Shown piece after piece: positions 18,096 through 32,498 of a stretch of 64,000 bases of DNA. Each line of letters starts with the position of its first letter. Position 1 is the first letter of the stretch. Made by a program: the position numbers and the translations under genes. The notes below the pieces were generated by a model, which was given only the letters and a program-made list of their open reading frames with translations, was not told where the DNA came from and ran no database searches. Origin of the DNA: an uncultured Candidatus Binatia bacterium (GTDB lineage: Bacteria > Desulfobacterota > Binatia > UBA9968 > JAJDTQ01); contig OY282432.1 of the NCBI GenBank assembly GCA_958295985.1, positions 248,001 through 312,000 on the forward strand, given 5' to 3'.

Positions 18096-19058
18096 ATGTC
18101 TGATATCGTTTGGGTCTATGGAGAGGTGGTGGATGACGCCGTCACCTCCACCACGCTGGAGATGGTGACCAGAGCCGCCCAGGTGGCGACCGCCGAGGTG
18201 ATCCTCCTCGGTCCGGCGCCCGACAACGCCGTGGACTTGCTGGGCGAGCACGGCGCGAGCAAGGTCTATCGGTCGACGGACCCGGTCTTTCGCGACTACC
18301 TGACGCTGCCGGCGGTGGCGGTGGTCGAATCCCTCATTCGGGAGCACAAGCCGGCGGCGGTCCTGTTTGCGTCGAGCTATGGCGGCCGCGACGTGGCCGC
18401 GGCCATAAGCGCCAGCCTCGACTGCGGCGCCATCACGGACGTGGCGGACTTCACCCTGACGGGCGGCACCGTCGAGGCCAAGATCCCCGCCCTGGGAGCC
18501 AGCTACTGGAACACGTCCACGCTGGTGCACGACGACGTCAAGATCCTGTTGGTGAGGCCCAAGGCGTTCGAGCCCGCGTCCAATCCCAAGACCCCGGTGG
18601 TGGAGGAAATCGCGGCTCCGGACGACGCCGGGCTTTGCAAGGTCCGGCTGAAGGAAAAGGTCACCGCCAAGGCCGAGGGACCGCAGTTGGACGGCGCCAA
18701 CGTCATCGTGTCCGGCGGACGCGGCCTGGCCGGAGCCGAGAACTTCGACATGCTGCGGGAATTGGCAGACCTGCTGGGCGGTGCCGTGGGCGCCACCCGC
18801 GCCGTGGTGGACTCCGGTTGGGTGCCCTACTCCCTGCAGATCGGTCAGACCGGCAAAACCGTCAAGCCCGAACTCTACATCGCCTGCGGCCTCTCCGGTG
18901 CCGTGCAGCATCTGGCCGGCATGAAGGATTCCAAGCTGATCGTCGCGGTCAACAAGGATGCCGACGCCCCCATCTTCCAGATGTGCGACCTCGGTATTGT
19001 GGGCGACGTCTTCAAGGTCATCCCGCAGTTGATCGAAGAGATAAAAGCGCGCAGGTAG
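18096..19058 (+). CDS. etfA: Electron transfer flavoprotein, alpha subunit
   Basis: The 320-residue EtfA carries the FAD site. Its C-terminal half shows [80 protein letters not shown] and a VIPQLIEEI end, all signatures of the FAD domain. It begins directly after etfB. The etfBA pair sits downstream of the PaaA-like di-iron gene and may supply or take electrons for it, though Etf pairs also serve general fatty acid oxidation. Confidence 0.96.
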   Translation: MSDIVWVYGEVVDDAVTSTTLEMVTRAAQVATAEVILLGPAPDNAVDLLGEHGASKVYRSTDPVFRDYLTLPAVAVVESLIREHKPAAVLFASSYGGRDVAAAISASLDCGAITDVADFTLTGGTVEAKIPALGASYWNTSTLVHDDVKILLVRPKAFEPASNPKTPVVEEIAAPDDAGLCKVRLKEKVTAKAEGPQLDGANVIVSGGRGLAGAENFDMLRELADLLGGAVGATRAVVDSGWVPYSLQIGQTGKTVKPELYIACGLSGAVQHLAGMKDSKLIVAVNKDADAPIFQMCDLGIVGDVFKVIPQLIEEIKARR

Positions 19059-19084
19059 AGGCGCTGCAGGGGCGCTCGGCCCTA

Positions 19085-19114
19085 TTGACAACCAGGGCCA
19101 ATCCGTAGTAAATT
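19085..19114 (+). promoter_or_regulatory. Candidate promoter just after etfA
   Basis: A perfect -35 TTGACA (19085-19090) is followed after 18 bases by TAAATT (19109-19114), a four-of-six -10. It lies 26 bases after the etfA stop and some 30 bases before a strong terminator hairpin. It would drive either a very short RNA or an attenuated transcript into the gene at 19397. Confidence 0.45.
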
Positions 19115-19143
19115 CGGGTTGTTCCGCTGACACACCAGCTAAT

Positions 19144-19183
19144 CCCCTCGGGATCGTGCCGTAACCGGCCCCCGAGGGGTTTT
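19144..19183 (+). terminator. Rho-independent terminator downstream of etfA
   Basis: CCCCTCGGG (19144-19152) and CCCGAGGGG (19171-19179) form a perfect 9-bp stem with an 18-base loop, followed by TTTT. It ends the etfBA transcript. Because a promoter-like sequence lies just before it, it may also act as an attenuator. The remaining bases from 19184 to 19396 show no further recognised element. Confidence 0.8.
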
Positions 19184-19396
19184 CACATCCGCGTTCCTCC
19201 GAGTACGACGCGCTCGCCTCATCAGACGACACGAAACCGTCGACGAGAACGTCACGGATCGACGATCCCGTCGAACGCAACTTCTGGAGGTTCCTGAAAA
19301 TCGCGTCATTTCAACGCCTTGGCGTGGCGCCTCTGATGGCACGGTGTTTGCGTCAGCAGGACATCAAGAAAATTCCCTTCGAGCGAGGAACCAACG

Positions 19397-19624
19397 ATGC
19401 AATCACTCACGCTTCTCGATGTCATCAACGCGGTAGGCGAGTATGCCAGGACCCCTAACGAACTGAAGGCCGTCGTCATCCACCTGGTCAACAGCGGCAA
19501 AGTCCAACTAGGCGGCGATCTCGCCGGTTGCAGGATTGACTTCGGCCCGGACGCCACGCGACAGCCTGCCATCGTCGGGTCCCAAACCGCGCTCCCCCAA
19601 GAAGCGCTGGATCAAGCAGGCTGA
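19397..19624 (+). CDS. Small hypothetical protein
   Basis: A 75-residue open frame begins MQSLTLLDVINAVGEYART behind a purine-rich GCGAGGAA site. The first 50 residues (ending GKVQLGGDLAGCRIDFG) look like a compact helical and strand domain with natural codon usage. The last 20 residues look less ordered, and further reading of the region suggests that the original gene may have run longer before a frameshift. Function unknown. Confidence 0.5.
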   Translation: MQSLTLLDVINAVGEYARTPNELKAVVIHLVNSGKVQLGGDLAGCRIDFGPDATRQPAIVGSQTALPQEALDQAG

Positions 19625-19808
19625 AGGCGCGGCGCAAACGGCGAAGCGGCTGCCCGCCGGTGCAGGTCCACAGCGCCTTTCCCCACCCGGGGCCCGACCA
19701 TCGCCAGAAAGATGCAGCAGGAACTCCTGAAGGCCATGGACCGGCACGGCGTGCGGTAAGTGTCGGAGATCGCAGGCCCGGCCGCCTGACGGCCGACGGC
19801 AGCCACCT

Positions 19809-21335
19809 TCAGAACGGCTGCCGGTCCAGGCTGCGGTACTGGATGGCTTCGGCGATGTGCGGCGGCCGGATCTCTTCGGCGCCCGCGAGGTCGGCGATGG
19901 TGCGGCTGACCTTCAGGATCCGCACGTAGGCGCGGGCGCTCAACCCGAGCCTCTTGATGGCGGTCTCCAGAAGCTGCTCGCCCGCCGCCTCCACCAGGCA
20001 GTAGCGCCGGACGTCGCGAGCGCTCATGCGCGCGTTGGCGTGGATTCCGGTCCGCTCGAAGCGCTCCACCTGCACCCTCCGCGCCTGGTTGACCCGTTCG
20101 CGAATGGTATCGGAGGGCTCGCCCGGCGCCCGGGACACCAGCGCCCGGTACTCCACCGCCGGCACTTCCACCTGGATGTCGATGCGGTCGAGCAGCGGTC
20201 CGGACAACCGGGAACGGTACCGGGTTATCTGCATCGGGGTGCAGCGGCATTCCTTTTCCGGGTCCGAGTAGAAACCGCAGGGGCAGGGATTCATGGCCGC
20301 CACCAGCATGAATGCGGCCGGATAGTCGATGGAGCCGGCCGCCCGGACGACCGTGATACGGCCGTCCTCCAGGGGCTGGCGCAGGACCTCCAGGACGTTG
20401 CGGCGGAACTCCGGCGCCTCGTCGAGGAAGAGCACGCCGTTGTGGGCCAGCGAGACCTCCCCGGGCTTCGGCACCGCGCCGCCGCCTACCAGCCCGGCAT
20501 CGGAGATGGTGTGATGCGGCGCCCGGAACGGCCGAACCGCCACCAGCGCCCGACCGTCCAGCACCCCTGTCACACTGTGGATCTTGGTGGTCTCGAGGGC
20601 CTCCGCCAAAGTGAGATCCGGCAGGACGGTGGGAAGCCGCTTGGCCAGCATGGTCTTTCCGGAGCCCGGAGGCCCCATCATCAGGACGTTGTGGCCACCC
20701 GCGGCCGCCACCTCCAGCGCCCGCTTGACGTGGGGCTGTCCGCGAACGTCGCTGAAGTCGGCATCATGGACGGCGTGTTGGCGAAACAGGCGGCCCAGGT
20801 CGACCCGGGTGGGGTCGATTTCCCGTTCTCCGTTGAGAAACTCCACGACCTCGGCAAGACTCTCCACGCCGAAGACGTCGATGTCCTGGATCACCGCGGC
20901 TTCGGCGCTGTTGGCAAGGGGCAGGATCAGGCCCTTCAAGCCCTGGTCCCGCACCGCGGCCGCGATGGGCAATGCGCCGCGAACGGGCTTCACCGCGCCG
21001 TCCAGAGAAAGCTCGCCCAACAACAGGTAGTCGGCGAGGCGGGACGGCTGCACGGCCCCTTGAGCCGCGACGATGCCCATGGCCATGGGCAGGTCGTAGC
21101 CGGACCCTTCCTTCTTGACGTCGGCGGGCGCCAGATTGATGGTGATCCTCTGCGGCGGGAACGGGTAGCCGCAGTTCCTCAGCGCTGCGCGTACGCGCAC
21201 CTTGCTCTCGCGTACGGCGCCCTCGGGCAAACCCACCATGGCCAGCTCCGGGAGGCCCGACGCGATATCGACCTCCACAGCCACCTTGAGGGCGTCGATG
21301 CCGTGAAGCGACGCGCCGTAGATCCTCGCAAGCAT
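19809..21335 (-). CDS. comM: YifB/ComM-family Mg-chelatase-like AAA+ ATPase
   Basis: This 508-residue protein has an N-terminal ChlI-type domain (LARIYGASLHGIDALKVAVEVDI, GLPELAMVGLPEGAVRESK) and a central AAA+ core with Walker A MGPPGSGKTMLAKRLP and Walker B VLFLDEAPEF. It also has ALVAVRPFRAPHHTISDAGL and MNPCPCGFYSDPEKECRC, which looks like a zinc-binding Cys cluster. ComM is a helicase that promotes branch migration during natural transformation. Its length is normal for the family. It stands alone on the minus strand, with its 5' end toward guaB. Confidence 0.94.
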   Translation of the reverse strand: MLARIYGASLHGIDALKVAVEVDIASGLPELAMVGLPEGAVRESKVRVRAALRNCGYPFPPQRITINLAPADVKKEGSGYDLPMAMGIVAAQGAVQPSRLADYLLLGELSLDGAVKPVRGALPIAAAVRDQGLKGLILPLANSAEAAVIQDIDVFGVESLAEVVEFLNGEREIDPTRVDLGRLFRQHAVHDADFSDVRGQPHVKRALEVAAAGGHNVLMMGPPGSGKTMLAKRLPTVLPDLTLAEALETTKIHSVTGVLDGRALVAVRPFRAPHHTISDAGLVGGGAVPKPGEVSLAHNGVLFLDEAPEFRRNVLEVLRQPLEDGRITVVRAAGSIDYPAAFMLVAAMNPCPCGFYSDPEKECRCTPMQITRYRSRLSGPLLDRIDIQVEVPAVEYRALVSRAPGEPSDTIRERVNQARRVQVERFERTGIHANARMSARDVRRYCLVEAAGEQLLETAIKRLGLSARAYVRILKVSRTIADLAGAEEIRPPHIAEAIQYRSLDRQPF

Positions 21336-21498
21336 GCCTGGATATCTGTCGGCATTTTGCTCCGGGACTTTAGCTGCCCCTGACCCGAATGATGCAATGA
21401 TACGAAATCATGGGTGAATCGAGCGCGGTCCGCGCACGGACCCGGATCGGCGGGAAACCGGAACTTGCCAGCTCAATTGAATCTTGCTAGGAGATGCC

Positions 21499-21579
21499 AT
21501 GGACCCCATGATGACGCGGAAAGACCAGGAAAGCCCAGGCGGACGTCTGGGTTTTTTTGTACCAACCGCTTCGAGGTGA
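21499..21579 (+). CDS. Putative 26-residue leader peptide of guaB
   Basis: ATG 21499 lies five bases after AGGAG (21489-21493) and opens a 26-codon frame (MDPMMTRKDQESPGG...). It stops at 21577-21579, inside the ribosome binding site of guaB. The frame runs through a terminator-like hairpin whose T-run is read as Phe-Phe. Translation of such a peptide could affect hairpin formation or couple to guaB. Codon content shows no run of one amino acid, so the sensing mode is unclear. Confidence 0.4.
   Translation: MDPMMTRKDQESPGGRLGFFVPTASR
21534..21558 (+). terminator. Terminator-like hairpin in the guaB leader (possible attenuator)
   Basis: CCCAGG (21534-21539) pairs with TCTGGG (21546-21551), with one G-T pair, around a six-base loop, followed by seven T. 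No plus-strand gene ends just upstream, since comM is on the other strand. A terminator here would act on the guaB transcript itself. Confidence 0.5.
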
Positions 21580-21582
21580 AGG

Positions 21583-23045
<1,463 letters not shown>

Positions 23046-23049
<4 letters not shown>

Positions 23050-24578
23050 TCGTCATTCTGGACTTCGGATCGCAGTACACCCAGCTCATTGCGCGCCGTG
23101 TACGCGAAGCGCGCGTCTACTGCGAGATACACCCCTTCGATACCCCCGTGGAACGGCTGGCGCGGCTCGAGCCCGCGGGCGTCATCCTGTCCGGGGGGCC
23201 CGCCAGCGTCTATGACAGCGGCGCACCCGCGGTGAACCCGGAGTTGTTCCGGCTGCCCGTACCCTTTCTGGGCATCTGCTACGGCATGGGCATCATCAAC
23301 CAGGCCATGGGGGGCGGCGTGGCCGAGGCCTCCGAGCGCGAATACGGTCTCGCCGACCTCTACGTCGATGACGCCACCGACCTCTTCGCCGGCCTCGACC
23401 CGGGCGCCGGCCAGAGCGTGTGGATGAGCCACGCCGACCGGATGACGTCGCTTCCGGAGCACTGGTCGGCGATCGCTCATACCGGCAACTCCCCCATCGC
23501 CGCCTTTGCCGACAGCCGGCGGCGCTTCTACGGCCTCCAGTTTCATCCCGAGGTGGTCCACACCCAACACGGGCGAACCATGCTGGAGAACTTTCTGTTC
23601 CGCATCTGCCGGTGCGCGGCCGATTGGGACATGGAGCACTTCGCCACCGCCGCGGTGGAGAAGATTCGCACGCAGGTGGGCGACGGCCGCGTGCTGTGCG
23701 GCCTGAGCGGCGGGGTCGACTCGTCGGTGGCCGCCACCCTCGTGCACCGCGCTATCGGCGACCGGCTCGTCTGTGTCTTCGTCGACAACGGGCTGCTGCG
23801 GCAGGGCGAGGCGAAGGCCGTGTCCCAGGTCATGGGAGAACGATTCGGCGCGGGCTTTCGCTGCGTGGACGCCTCCCGGCGCTTCCTCAACGTCCTGGAA
23901 GACGTGGAGGACCCGGAGGAGAAGCGCAAACGCATCGGCAACCTCTTCATCCGGGTGTTCGAGGAGGAGACCCGGAAGCTCGGCGACTTCCCCTTCCTGT
24001 GCCAGGGGACCCTCTATCCCGATGTCATCGAGTCCGTGCCCCATGCCGGCCCGTCCGCGCTCATCAAGAGCCATCACAACGTCGGCGGGCTTCCGAAGAA
24101 CATGAAGTTCGAGCTGGTGGAGCCGCTACGAGAGCTCTTCAAGGACGAAGTCCGCGCCCTGGGGCGGGAGCTGGGACTGCCGGACCGGTGGATCCACCGC
24201 CAGCCGTTTCCCGGGCCCGGTCTCGCCATCCGCATCCTCGGCGACGTGACCGAGGAGCGGCTCGGGATCCTGCGGGCCGCAGACGCCATCGTGGTCGAGG
24301 AAATCCGCAACGCCGGGTTGTACGAACGCATCTGGCAGTCCTTCGCCGTCCTCCTGCCCATCCGCACCGTGGGCGTCATGGGCGACGAGCGGACCTACGA
24401 GAACGTCGCGGCCGTAAGAGCGGTGGACAGCCAGGACGGCATGACCGCCGACTGGGTCTCGCTGCCCCCGGAGCTCCTGGGCCGCATCTCCAACCGCATC
24501 ATCAACGAGGTGCGCGGCATCAACCGGGTGGTCTACGACATCTCGTCCAAGCCCCCCGCCACCATCGAATGGGAGTGA
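23046..24578 (+). CDS. guaA: GMP synthase (glutamine-hydrolysing)
   Basis: The 510-residue enzyme aminates XMP to GMP. The N-terminal class I amidotransferase has nucleophile Cys78 in LGICYGMG and the His of FHPEVVHT. The ATP pyrophosphatase domain starts with the P-loop [12 protein letters not shown] near residue 220, and the C-terminal dimer domain ends in [19 protein letters not shown], as expected. The second Gly of CYGMG replaces the usual Gln. The start overlaps the guaB stop, so both are made from one mRNA. Confidence 0.97.
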
Positions 24579-24590
24579 CGGTATGGGGAG

Positions 24591-24610
24591 GTGCCGGATA
24601 GTGCCGGATA
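24591..24610. repeat. Tandem 10-bp duplication (GTGCCGGATA x2)
   Basis: GTGCCGGATA occurs twice in direct succession, 13 bases after the guaA stop and upstream of dnaE. It may be a small slippage duplication or part of a regulatory site. The rest of the guaA-dnaE gap, to 24733, shows nothing else recognisable. Confidence 0.4.
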
Positions 24611-24733
24611 ATGTTGGAAGCAGCCGGTGGCGTCTTGCCGGCCGCGTTTCTCTTGGCGACCATTCGCTTCGGGTCGCCGATAGTGGTCGTCACGGCGGCG
24701 GTTGCCGTCGTCAGCAGTTGTTGCAGTAATTCC

Positions 24734-28204
<3,471 letters not shown>

Positions 28205-28230
28205 CCGGGCATAACCGGAACCGAGGATGA

Positions 28231-28270
28231 CGTCCTTCGACTTCGCTACGCTACGCTCGGGACGAACGGT
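28231..28270. repeat. REP-like intergenic repeat
   Basis: The stretch reading CGTCCTTCGACTTCGCTACG and continuing CTACGCTCGGGACGAACGGT is a well-known type of interspersed repeat in environmental proteobacterial genomes. It can fold through its GTAGCG/CGCTAC-like segments. It lies inside an in-frame extension of hflX, which argues for a start downstream of it. Confidence 0.55.
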
Positions 28271-28310
28271 TGCAACGTCTTCGTCACCCTTGCACACGGA
28301 CAAGGGCCTG

Positions 28311-29609
28311 ATGCAACCGGACGACGGGGAACGAGGCCGTTTGGCCGAACGGACCGAACGCGCGGTGCTGGTGGGCGTGGAAACGCCGGCCTCCCGTGAA
28401 GACGTTCCGCTGGAGGACAGCCTCGAAGAACTCCAGGGACTCGCCGCCAGCGCGGGCGCCCGGGTCATCGGCGTGTTCAGCCAGAACTCGGGGAGGGTTC
28501 ACACCGCCACCCTGGTGGGCTCCGGCAAGGTGACCGAGATCCGCGCGTTCGCTGACGAACACGGGCCGGACCTGGTCATCTTCGACAACGACCTCACGCC
28601 GGCGCAACAGCGGAACCTGGAGTCGGCCCTGAACCTCCGGGTCGTCGACCGCACCCAGCTCATCCTGGATATCTTCGCGCAGCGCGCCCAGAGCCGGGAA
28701 GGCAAGCTCCAGGTGGAGCTGGCGCAACTGGAATACCTGCTGCCGCGCCTGACCCGGCTTTGGTCCCACTTGTCCCGGCTGGCCGGGGGCATCGGCACCC
28801 GGGGTCCGGGCGAGAGCCAGCTCGAGGTGGACCGCCGGCGCATCCGGGAACGCATCGGCCGGCTCAAACGGCGGCTGAAGGGGGTCGCCAAGACCCGGGG
28901 GCTACAGCGCAAGGAACGCGAATCCGTCCCCTACCCCACCGTGGCGCTGGTGGGCTATACGAACTCCGGCAAGTCCACGCTGATGAACCGCCTCACCCGG
29001 GCGGGCGTGCTGGTGGAGGACAAGCTCTTCGCCACGCTCGACCCGCGCACGCGAGCGCTGCGGCTTCCCAACGGGGAAACCGTCATGCTGGTGGACACCG
29101 TGGGCTTCATCAACAAGATCCCCCATACCCTCATGGACGCGTTCAAGGCCACCCTGGAGGAGATTCACCAGGCCGACCTGCTGTTGTGCGTGATGGACCC
29201 CACGAGTCCGCTGGCCGAACGGCAGTTCGCCATCGTCGAGTCCGTGCTGGACGACATAGGCGCGGCCGAGACCCCTCGGTTGATCGTCCCCAACAAGATC
29301 GACGTCGCCGAGTGTCTGCCCATCTACCCGCCAAAGGGCCACGAAGGCCTTAGCCCGATCTCCGCCCGCACCGGGGCCGGCATCGAGGACCTGCTGGAAA
29401 CCATCGGCACGGTGCTGGACCGGGGAAAGCAGCAGATCCGTTTAACGCTGCGGCCATCCGAGACCGTTATCATCCCGTTCCTGAAAGCCCGGGGACGAGT
29501 GCTGACCGAGGAATACGACGAAGACGAGGTCCGCATCACGGCGCTGGTGACGGCGAAGGTCTCGGGACAGCTCGGCAAGCTCGTGGCCGCGGGCAAAGCG
29601 GAATCCTGA
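28311..29609 (+). CDS. hflX: Ribosome-associated GTPase HflX
   Basis: The 432-residue GTPase splits or rescues stalled ribosomes. The N-terminal domain has [23 protein letters not shown] and [20 protein letters not shown] linker [21 protein letters not shown] precedes the G domain, with G1 [16 protein letters not shown]3 [11 protein letters not shown] and G4 NKID. An upstream in-frame ATG (28227) would translate an intergenic repeat, so ATG 28311 is preferred. It is the last normal gene before the insertion-sequence region. Confidence 0.94.
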   Translation: MQPDDGERGRLAERTERAVLVGVETPASREDVPLEDSLEELQGLAASAGARVIGVFSQNSGRVHTATLVGSGKVTEIRAFADEHGPDLVIFDNDLTPAQQRNLESALNLRVVDRTQLILDIFAQRAQSREGKLQVELAQLEYLLPRLTRLWSHLSRLAGGIGTRGPGESQLEVDRRRIRERIGRLKRRLKGVAKTRGLQRKERESVPYPTVALVGYTNSGKSTLMNRLTRAGVLVEDKLFATLDPRTRALRLPNGETVMLVDTVGFINKIPHTLMDAFKATLEEIHQADLLLCVMDPTSPLAERQFAIVESVLDDIGAAETPRLIVPNKIDVAECLPIYPPKGHEGLSPISARTGAGIEDLLETIGTVLDRGKQQIRLTLRPSETVIIPFLKARGRVLTEEYDEDEVRITALVTAKVSGQLGKLVAAGKAES

Positions 29610-29813
29610 TTCGGCCCGGCAGCGCCCGAAGCCTCCGACGCCATTGCCTTCATGTTCATCACCCTTGCTCCCACCTTCGTCCCAACAACCTACTCCAAGT
29701 CTTCTCGACTTCAAGATCGGCTGACAGGTGATGTACGAGAGTTTGTGTCAGCGCGGAGAGAGGGGGTACTCCGGTGGGATAACCAAAGTTCACCAAGGAA
29801 AGGAGCACCCCCG

Positions 29814-30634
29814 ATGCCACAAAGGGCAACGATACAGAGTATACCGCAAGCGTTTCGGATGCTGAAGCAGATGCGCGTGCACGAGATGGACTGGGGCGAG
29901 GACTACCGCCGGGCAGGAGTTGAAGCGCTGAAGAAAGTGCTGGAGCAGGGGATGGCGGGGCGGATCGACGGTCATCTGGAAGCGATGGCGGAGCGGGGGG
30001 AAGCGGACCGGCGCAATGGCAGCTATGGGCGGTGGCTGATGACGGAGTTGGGGGAGACCGAGTTGAGGGTGTGCCGCGCACACGCCGGTACAGTGCCCAG
30101 GAGGTGGTGCGGGCCTGTGCGGCGCGGGCGCCGCATATCGACCCGACGACCCTGGCGTGCTTCGTGCTCGGGCTGTCCACCCGCAAGGTGGCGATGGCGC
30201 TACAGCCGGTGCTGGGGCGGCGGATCAGCCCGGGCACCGTCAGCCGGGTAGCCAAGATGCTGGATGGGGCCGTGGCCGCCTTCCACCGCCGGCCCTTGAA
30301 GAATTCCTACCCGGTGCTGATGCTCGACGGCGTGGTGCTGTCGCGCAAGACCGGCCTGGGCGCGCTACGCCGCCCGGTGCTGGTGGCCTTGGGGCTTCAT
30401 CCAGACGGTCGCAAGGAGGTCCTCGACTACCGCCTGGCCACCGCCGAGAGCGCTGTCCAGTGGAAACGCTTCCTCTGTGACCTTTTCCGCCGCGGCCTCG
30501 AAGGAAAGAACCTCGAAGTGATCTGCACCGACGGGGGTCAAGGCCTCCTTGCCGCCCTGCCTACGGTCTATCCCAACGTCGCGGTCCAGCGCTGCTGGGC
30601 TCACAAGATCCGCAACGTCCTCAACAAAGTCAAA
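29814..30634 (+). pseudogene. IS256-family transposase, N-terminal part (frameshifted)
   Basis: The frame begins MPQRATIQSIPQAFRMLKQM, with a plausible AAGGAAAGGAG site upstream, and reads as IS256-type transposase. At 30070-30073 a duplicated TG shifts the frame: ETELRV continues in a second frame as PRTRRYSAQEVVRACAARAP. Two catalytic Asp regions follow (YPVLMLDGVVL and VICTDGGQGLL). Homology ends abruptly at CWAHKIRNVLNKVK near 30634, where the ISKra4-like sequence begins. It cannot make a full transposase. Confidence 0.88.
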
Positions 30635-30635
30635 A

Positions 30636-31007
30636 GTCCGACCAACCCCCCGTCAAGGCATCGGGGACTTCCGCCCGGGAGCCTTGGTCTCCCAATACCG
30701 CAAGTGCGGCAAGCCTACCTGCCACTGTGCCCGACCGGACAGTTCGGGACACGGGCCGTACTGGCTGATCACGCACCGCAGGGCGGGCAAGACCCGCTCC
30801 CAGGCGGTTCCGGCGGAAGCCCTGGAACGCGCCAGGGAACAACTCGAGGAATACCGGCGCTTGCGGGGTCTGTGGCGGGAACTGATGGAGGTCAGCGAGC
30901 GGTTGTGCGAGAAGCAGTTGGTGGAGGACATGGACTCGGCGCTGGAAAAAAAACGGCGCTCGCAAAAGCGTTCGCCGCACAGGCCGAGGCCGAGATCGAA
31001 CGGCTGA
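30636..31007 (+). pseudogene. ISKra4 element first frame (DUF6788-like), 5'-truncated
   Basis: The frame reads GDFRPGALVSQYRKCGKPTC followed by HCARPDSSGHGPYW, then a helical stretch ending in DSALEKKR. This matches the short zinc-ribbon-like first protein (Cys-x4-Cys-x-Cys type cluster) that accompanies ISKra4-family transposases. No start codon exists between the junction and the homologous part, so the 5' end is lost. A run of eight A at 30946-30953 could allow a -1 shift into the transposase frame; the unshifted frame stops at 31007. Confidence 0.7.
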
Positions 31008-32290
31008 TGGGCGTGGACAGCGCCGAGGGGCTGGACTTCGAGGCGGTGGAGACCGCAGCCAAGCGGCTGGCACTGCGGATCATGGGCCAAGCGCTCGCCG
31101 GGCGCCTCAACGCCGACCGTTCCGGCCAGCAGGGTTTCGGGCAGCCCTGCGGCTGCGGCAAAATGGCCCGTTACGCCGGTCGCCGACCCAAGACCTTCAC
31201 CACCGCGCTGGGCGACATCGAACTGGAGCGCGCCTGGTATCACTGCCAACCCTGCCGCACGGGCTTCAGTCCGAGGGATCGGGCGTTGGGCCTGGAAGGA
31301 ACCTCGCTGTCGCCCGCAGCCGTGCGCATGGCCGGCCTCACCGCCGCACGGGTCAGCTTCGCCGAGACCGGCGAGTTGCTGCGCGAGTTGGCCGGGCTCG
31401 ACATCGACCCCAAGCTGGCGGAACGCCAAGCCGAGACCCTCGGGCGCGAGATCGCCGACGACGAGCGTCAAGTCATCGAACCCAAACCCGCCCAGGCTCG
31501 AACCCTCTACCTCGGTCTCGACGGCACCGGTGTGCCCATGCGCAAGGCCGAGACTCAACATCGCCAAGGCAAGCAGCCCAACGGTTCCGCCAAGACCCGC
31601 GAGGCCAAGGTCGTCACCGTCTGGTCAGCCGAGACCACCGCCCCCGACGGCTTGCCCGTGCGCGACCCAGGCTCCGTCTCCTACAACGCCGCCATCGAGA
31701 CCGTTGCCAGCCGCGATACCGACTCCGAGCCCTCCCCCTTCGCCCGACGCGCCGTTCGCGAAGCCCTACGCCGCAGCTTCCTCCATGCCCCCAGGCAAGT
31801 CGTCCTTGGCGCCGGCGCCCCTTGGATCTGGAACTGGGCCGACGAGCATCTCCCCAACGCCATCCAGATCGTCGATGTCTTCCACGCCAAGGGACATCTG
31901 GTTCAGGTCGCCAACGCCATCTACGGCGCCGCTACCGACCTCGCCCTCTCCTGGGGAAAACAACGCCGCGACGATCTCGACCAAGGCCGCATCGACCGCC
32001 TCCTCGCCGCCCTCCATGACCATGCCCATACCTGCGACGAGGCCCGCAAGTGCATCGACTACTTCACCCGCAACCGTCAACGAATCCGCTATCCCACCTT
32101 CCGCGCCATGGGCCTTTGCGTCTCCACCGGCGTGGTCGAGGCCGCCTGCAAGAACATCGTCGGCACACGCCTCAAACGCGGCGGCATGCACTGGTCCCTC
32201 AATGGCGCCAATGCCATCCTCGCTTTGCGTTGCGCCATCCTCTCCAACCGTTTCCTTGACTTCTGGGAACACCGTGCTTGCGCCCAATAA
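30950..32290 (+). CDS. ISKra4-family transposase (C-terminal catalytic frame)
   Basis: From the A-run at 30946 an open frame of about 446 codons continues KTALAKAFAAQAEAEIERLM. It holds a zinc-binding CGCGKMARYAGRRPKTFTT...CQPC block and the DDE-type residues in LYLGLDGTGVP, IQIVDVFHAKGH and GVVEAACKNIVGTRLKRGG. It ends WSLNGANAILALRC...FWEHRACAQ, the typical ISKra4 terminus. It probably depends on a -1 frameshift from the first frame for its start. With that frame truncated, expression as an active transposase is doubtful although the catalytic region looks intact. Confidence 0.82.
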   Translation, partial: KTALAKAFAAQAEAEIERLMGVDSAEGLDFEAVETAAKRLALRIMGQALAGRLNADRSGQQGFGQPCGCGKMARYAGRRPKTFTTALGDIELERAWYHCQPCRTGFSPRDRALGLEGTSLSPAAVRMAGLTAARVSFAETGELLRELAGLDIDPKLAERQAETLGREIADDERQVIEPKPAQARTLYLGLDGTGVPMRKAETQHRQGKQPNGSAKTREAKVVTVWSAETTAPDGLPVRDPGSVSYNAAIETVASRDTDSEPSPFARRAVREALRRSFLHAPRQVVLGAGAPWIWNWADEHLPNAIQIVDVFHAKGHLVQVANAIYGAATDLALSWGKQRRDDLDQGRIDRLLAALHDHAHTCDEARKCIDYFTRNRQRIRYPTFRAMGLCVSTGVVEAACKNIVGTRLKRGGMHWSLNGANAILALRCAILSNRFLDFWEHRACAQ

Positions 32291-32309
32291 CCCCCATGCT
32301 CACAAATCT

Positions 32310-32498
32310 GACGTGCACCCGCTGTGCGCACTTACCAATGCCATCGAACGCAAGTTCCGAGAAGTACGAAGACGCACCAGACCCACGGGTGTCTTCCAGG
32401 ATCGTACCTCCATGGATCGCATCCTGTTCGCCGGCTTCGCCCATGAAAACACCTCTCAGGGAGTCCCCACCCTCTTCCCCTTGACACAAACCTTTTGA
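32310..32498 (+). pseudogene. IS256-family transposase, C-terminal remnant
   Basis: In this frame the sequence reads LTNAIERKFREVRRRTRPTG, then VFQDRTSMDRILFAGFAHEN, and stops at 32496-32498. This is the standard IS256 C terminus; the Glu of NAIER is the third catalytic residue. It is separated from the N-terminal part by the ISKra4 insert. The stop lies just inside the right end of the element. Confidence 0.88.

Larger units (their letters stand above)
30635..32333 (+). mobile_element. ISKra4-family element inside the IS256 element
   Basis: Between the two halves of the IS256 transposase lies about 1.7 kb coding for ISKra4-family proteins. Boundaries are inferred from where IS256 homology stops (after 30634) and resumes (near 32334). 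About 90 codons of the IS256 gene are missing between the halves, and the first ISKra4 frame lacks a start codon and its N-terminal residues. The insertion was therefore accompanied by deletions, and no clean inverted repeats or target duplication were found. Confidence 0.75.

Noticed and set aside
19625..19808. Possible decayed coding end (a phrase reading like TIARKMQQELLKAMDRHGVR)
   Set aside because: Frames change over short distances and no start or homology can be supported; noted only as a possible extension of the gene at 19397.
30635..30670. ISKra4 left inverted repeat
   Set aside because: No convincing complement to the bases around 32290-32335; the end seems to be deleted.
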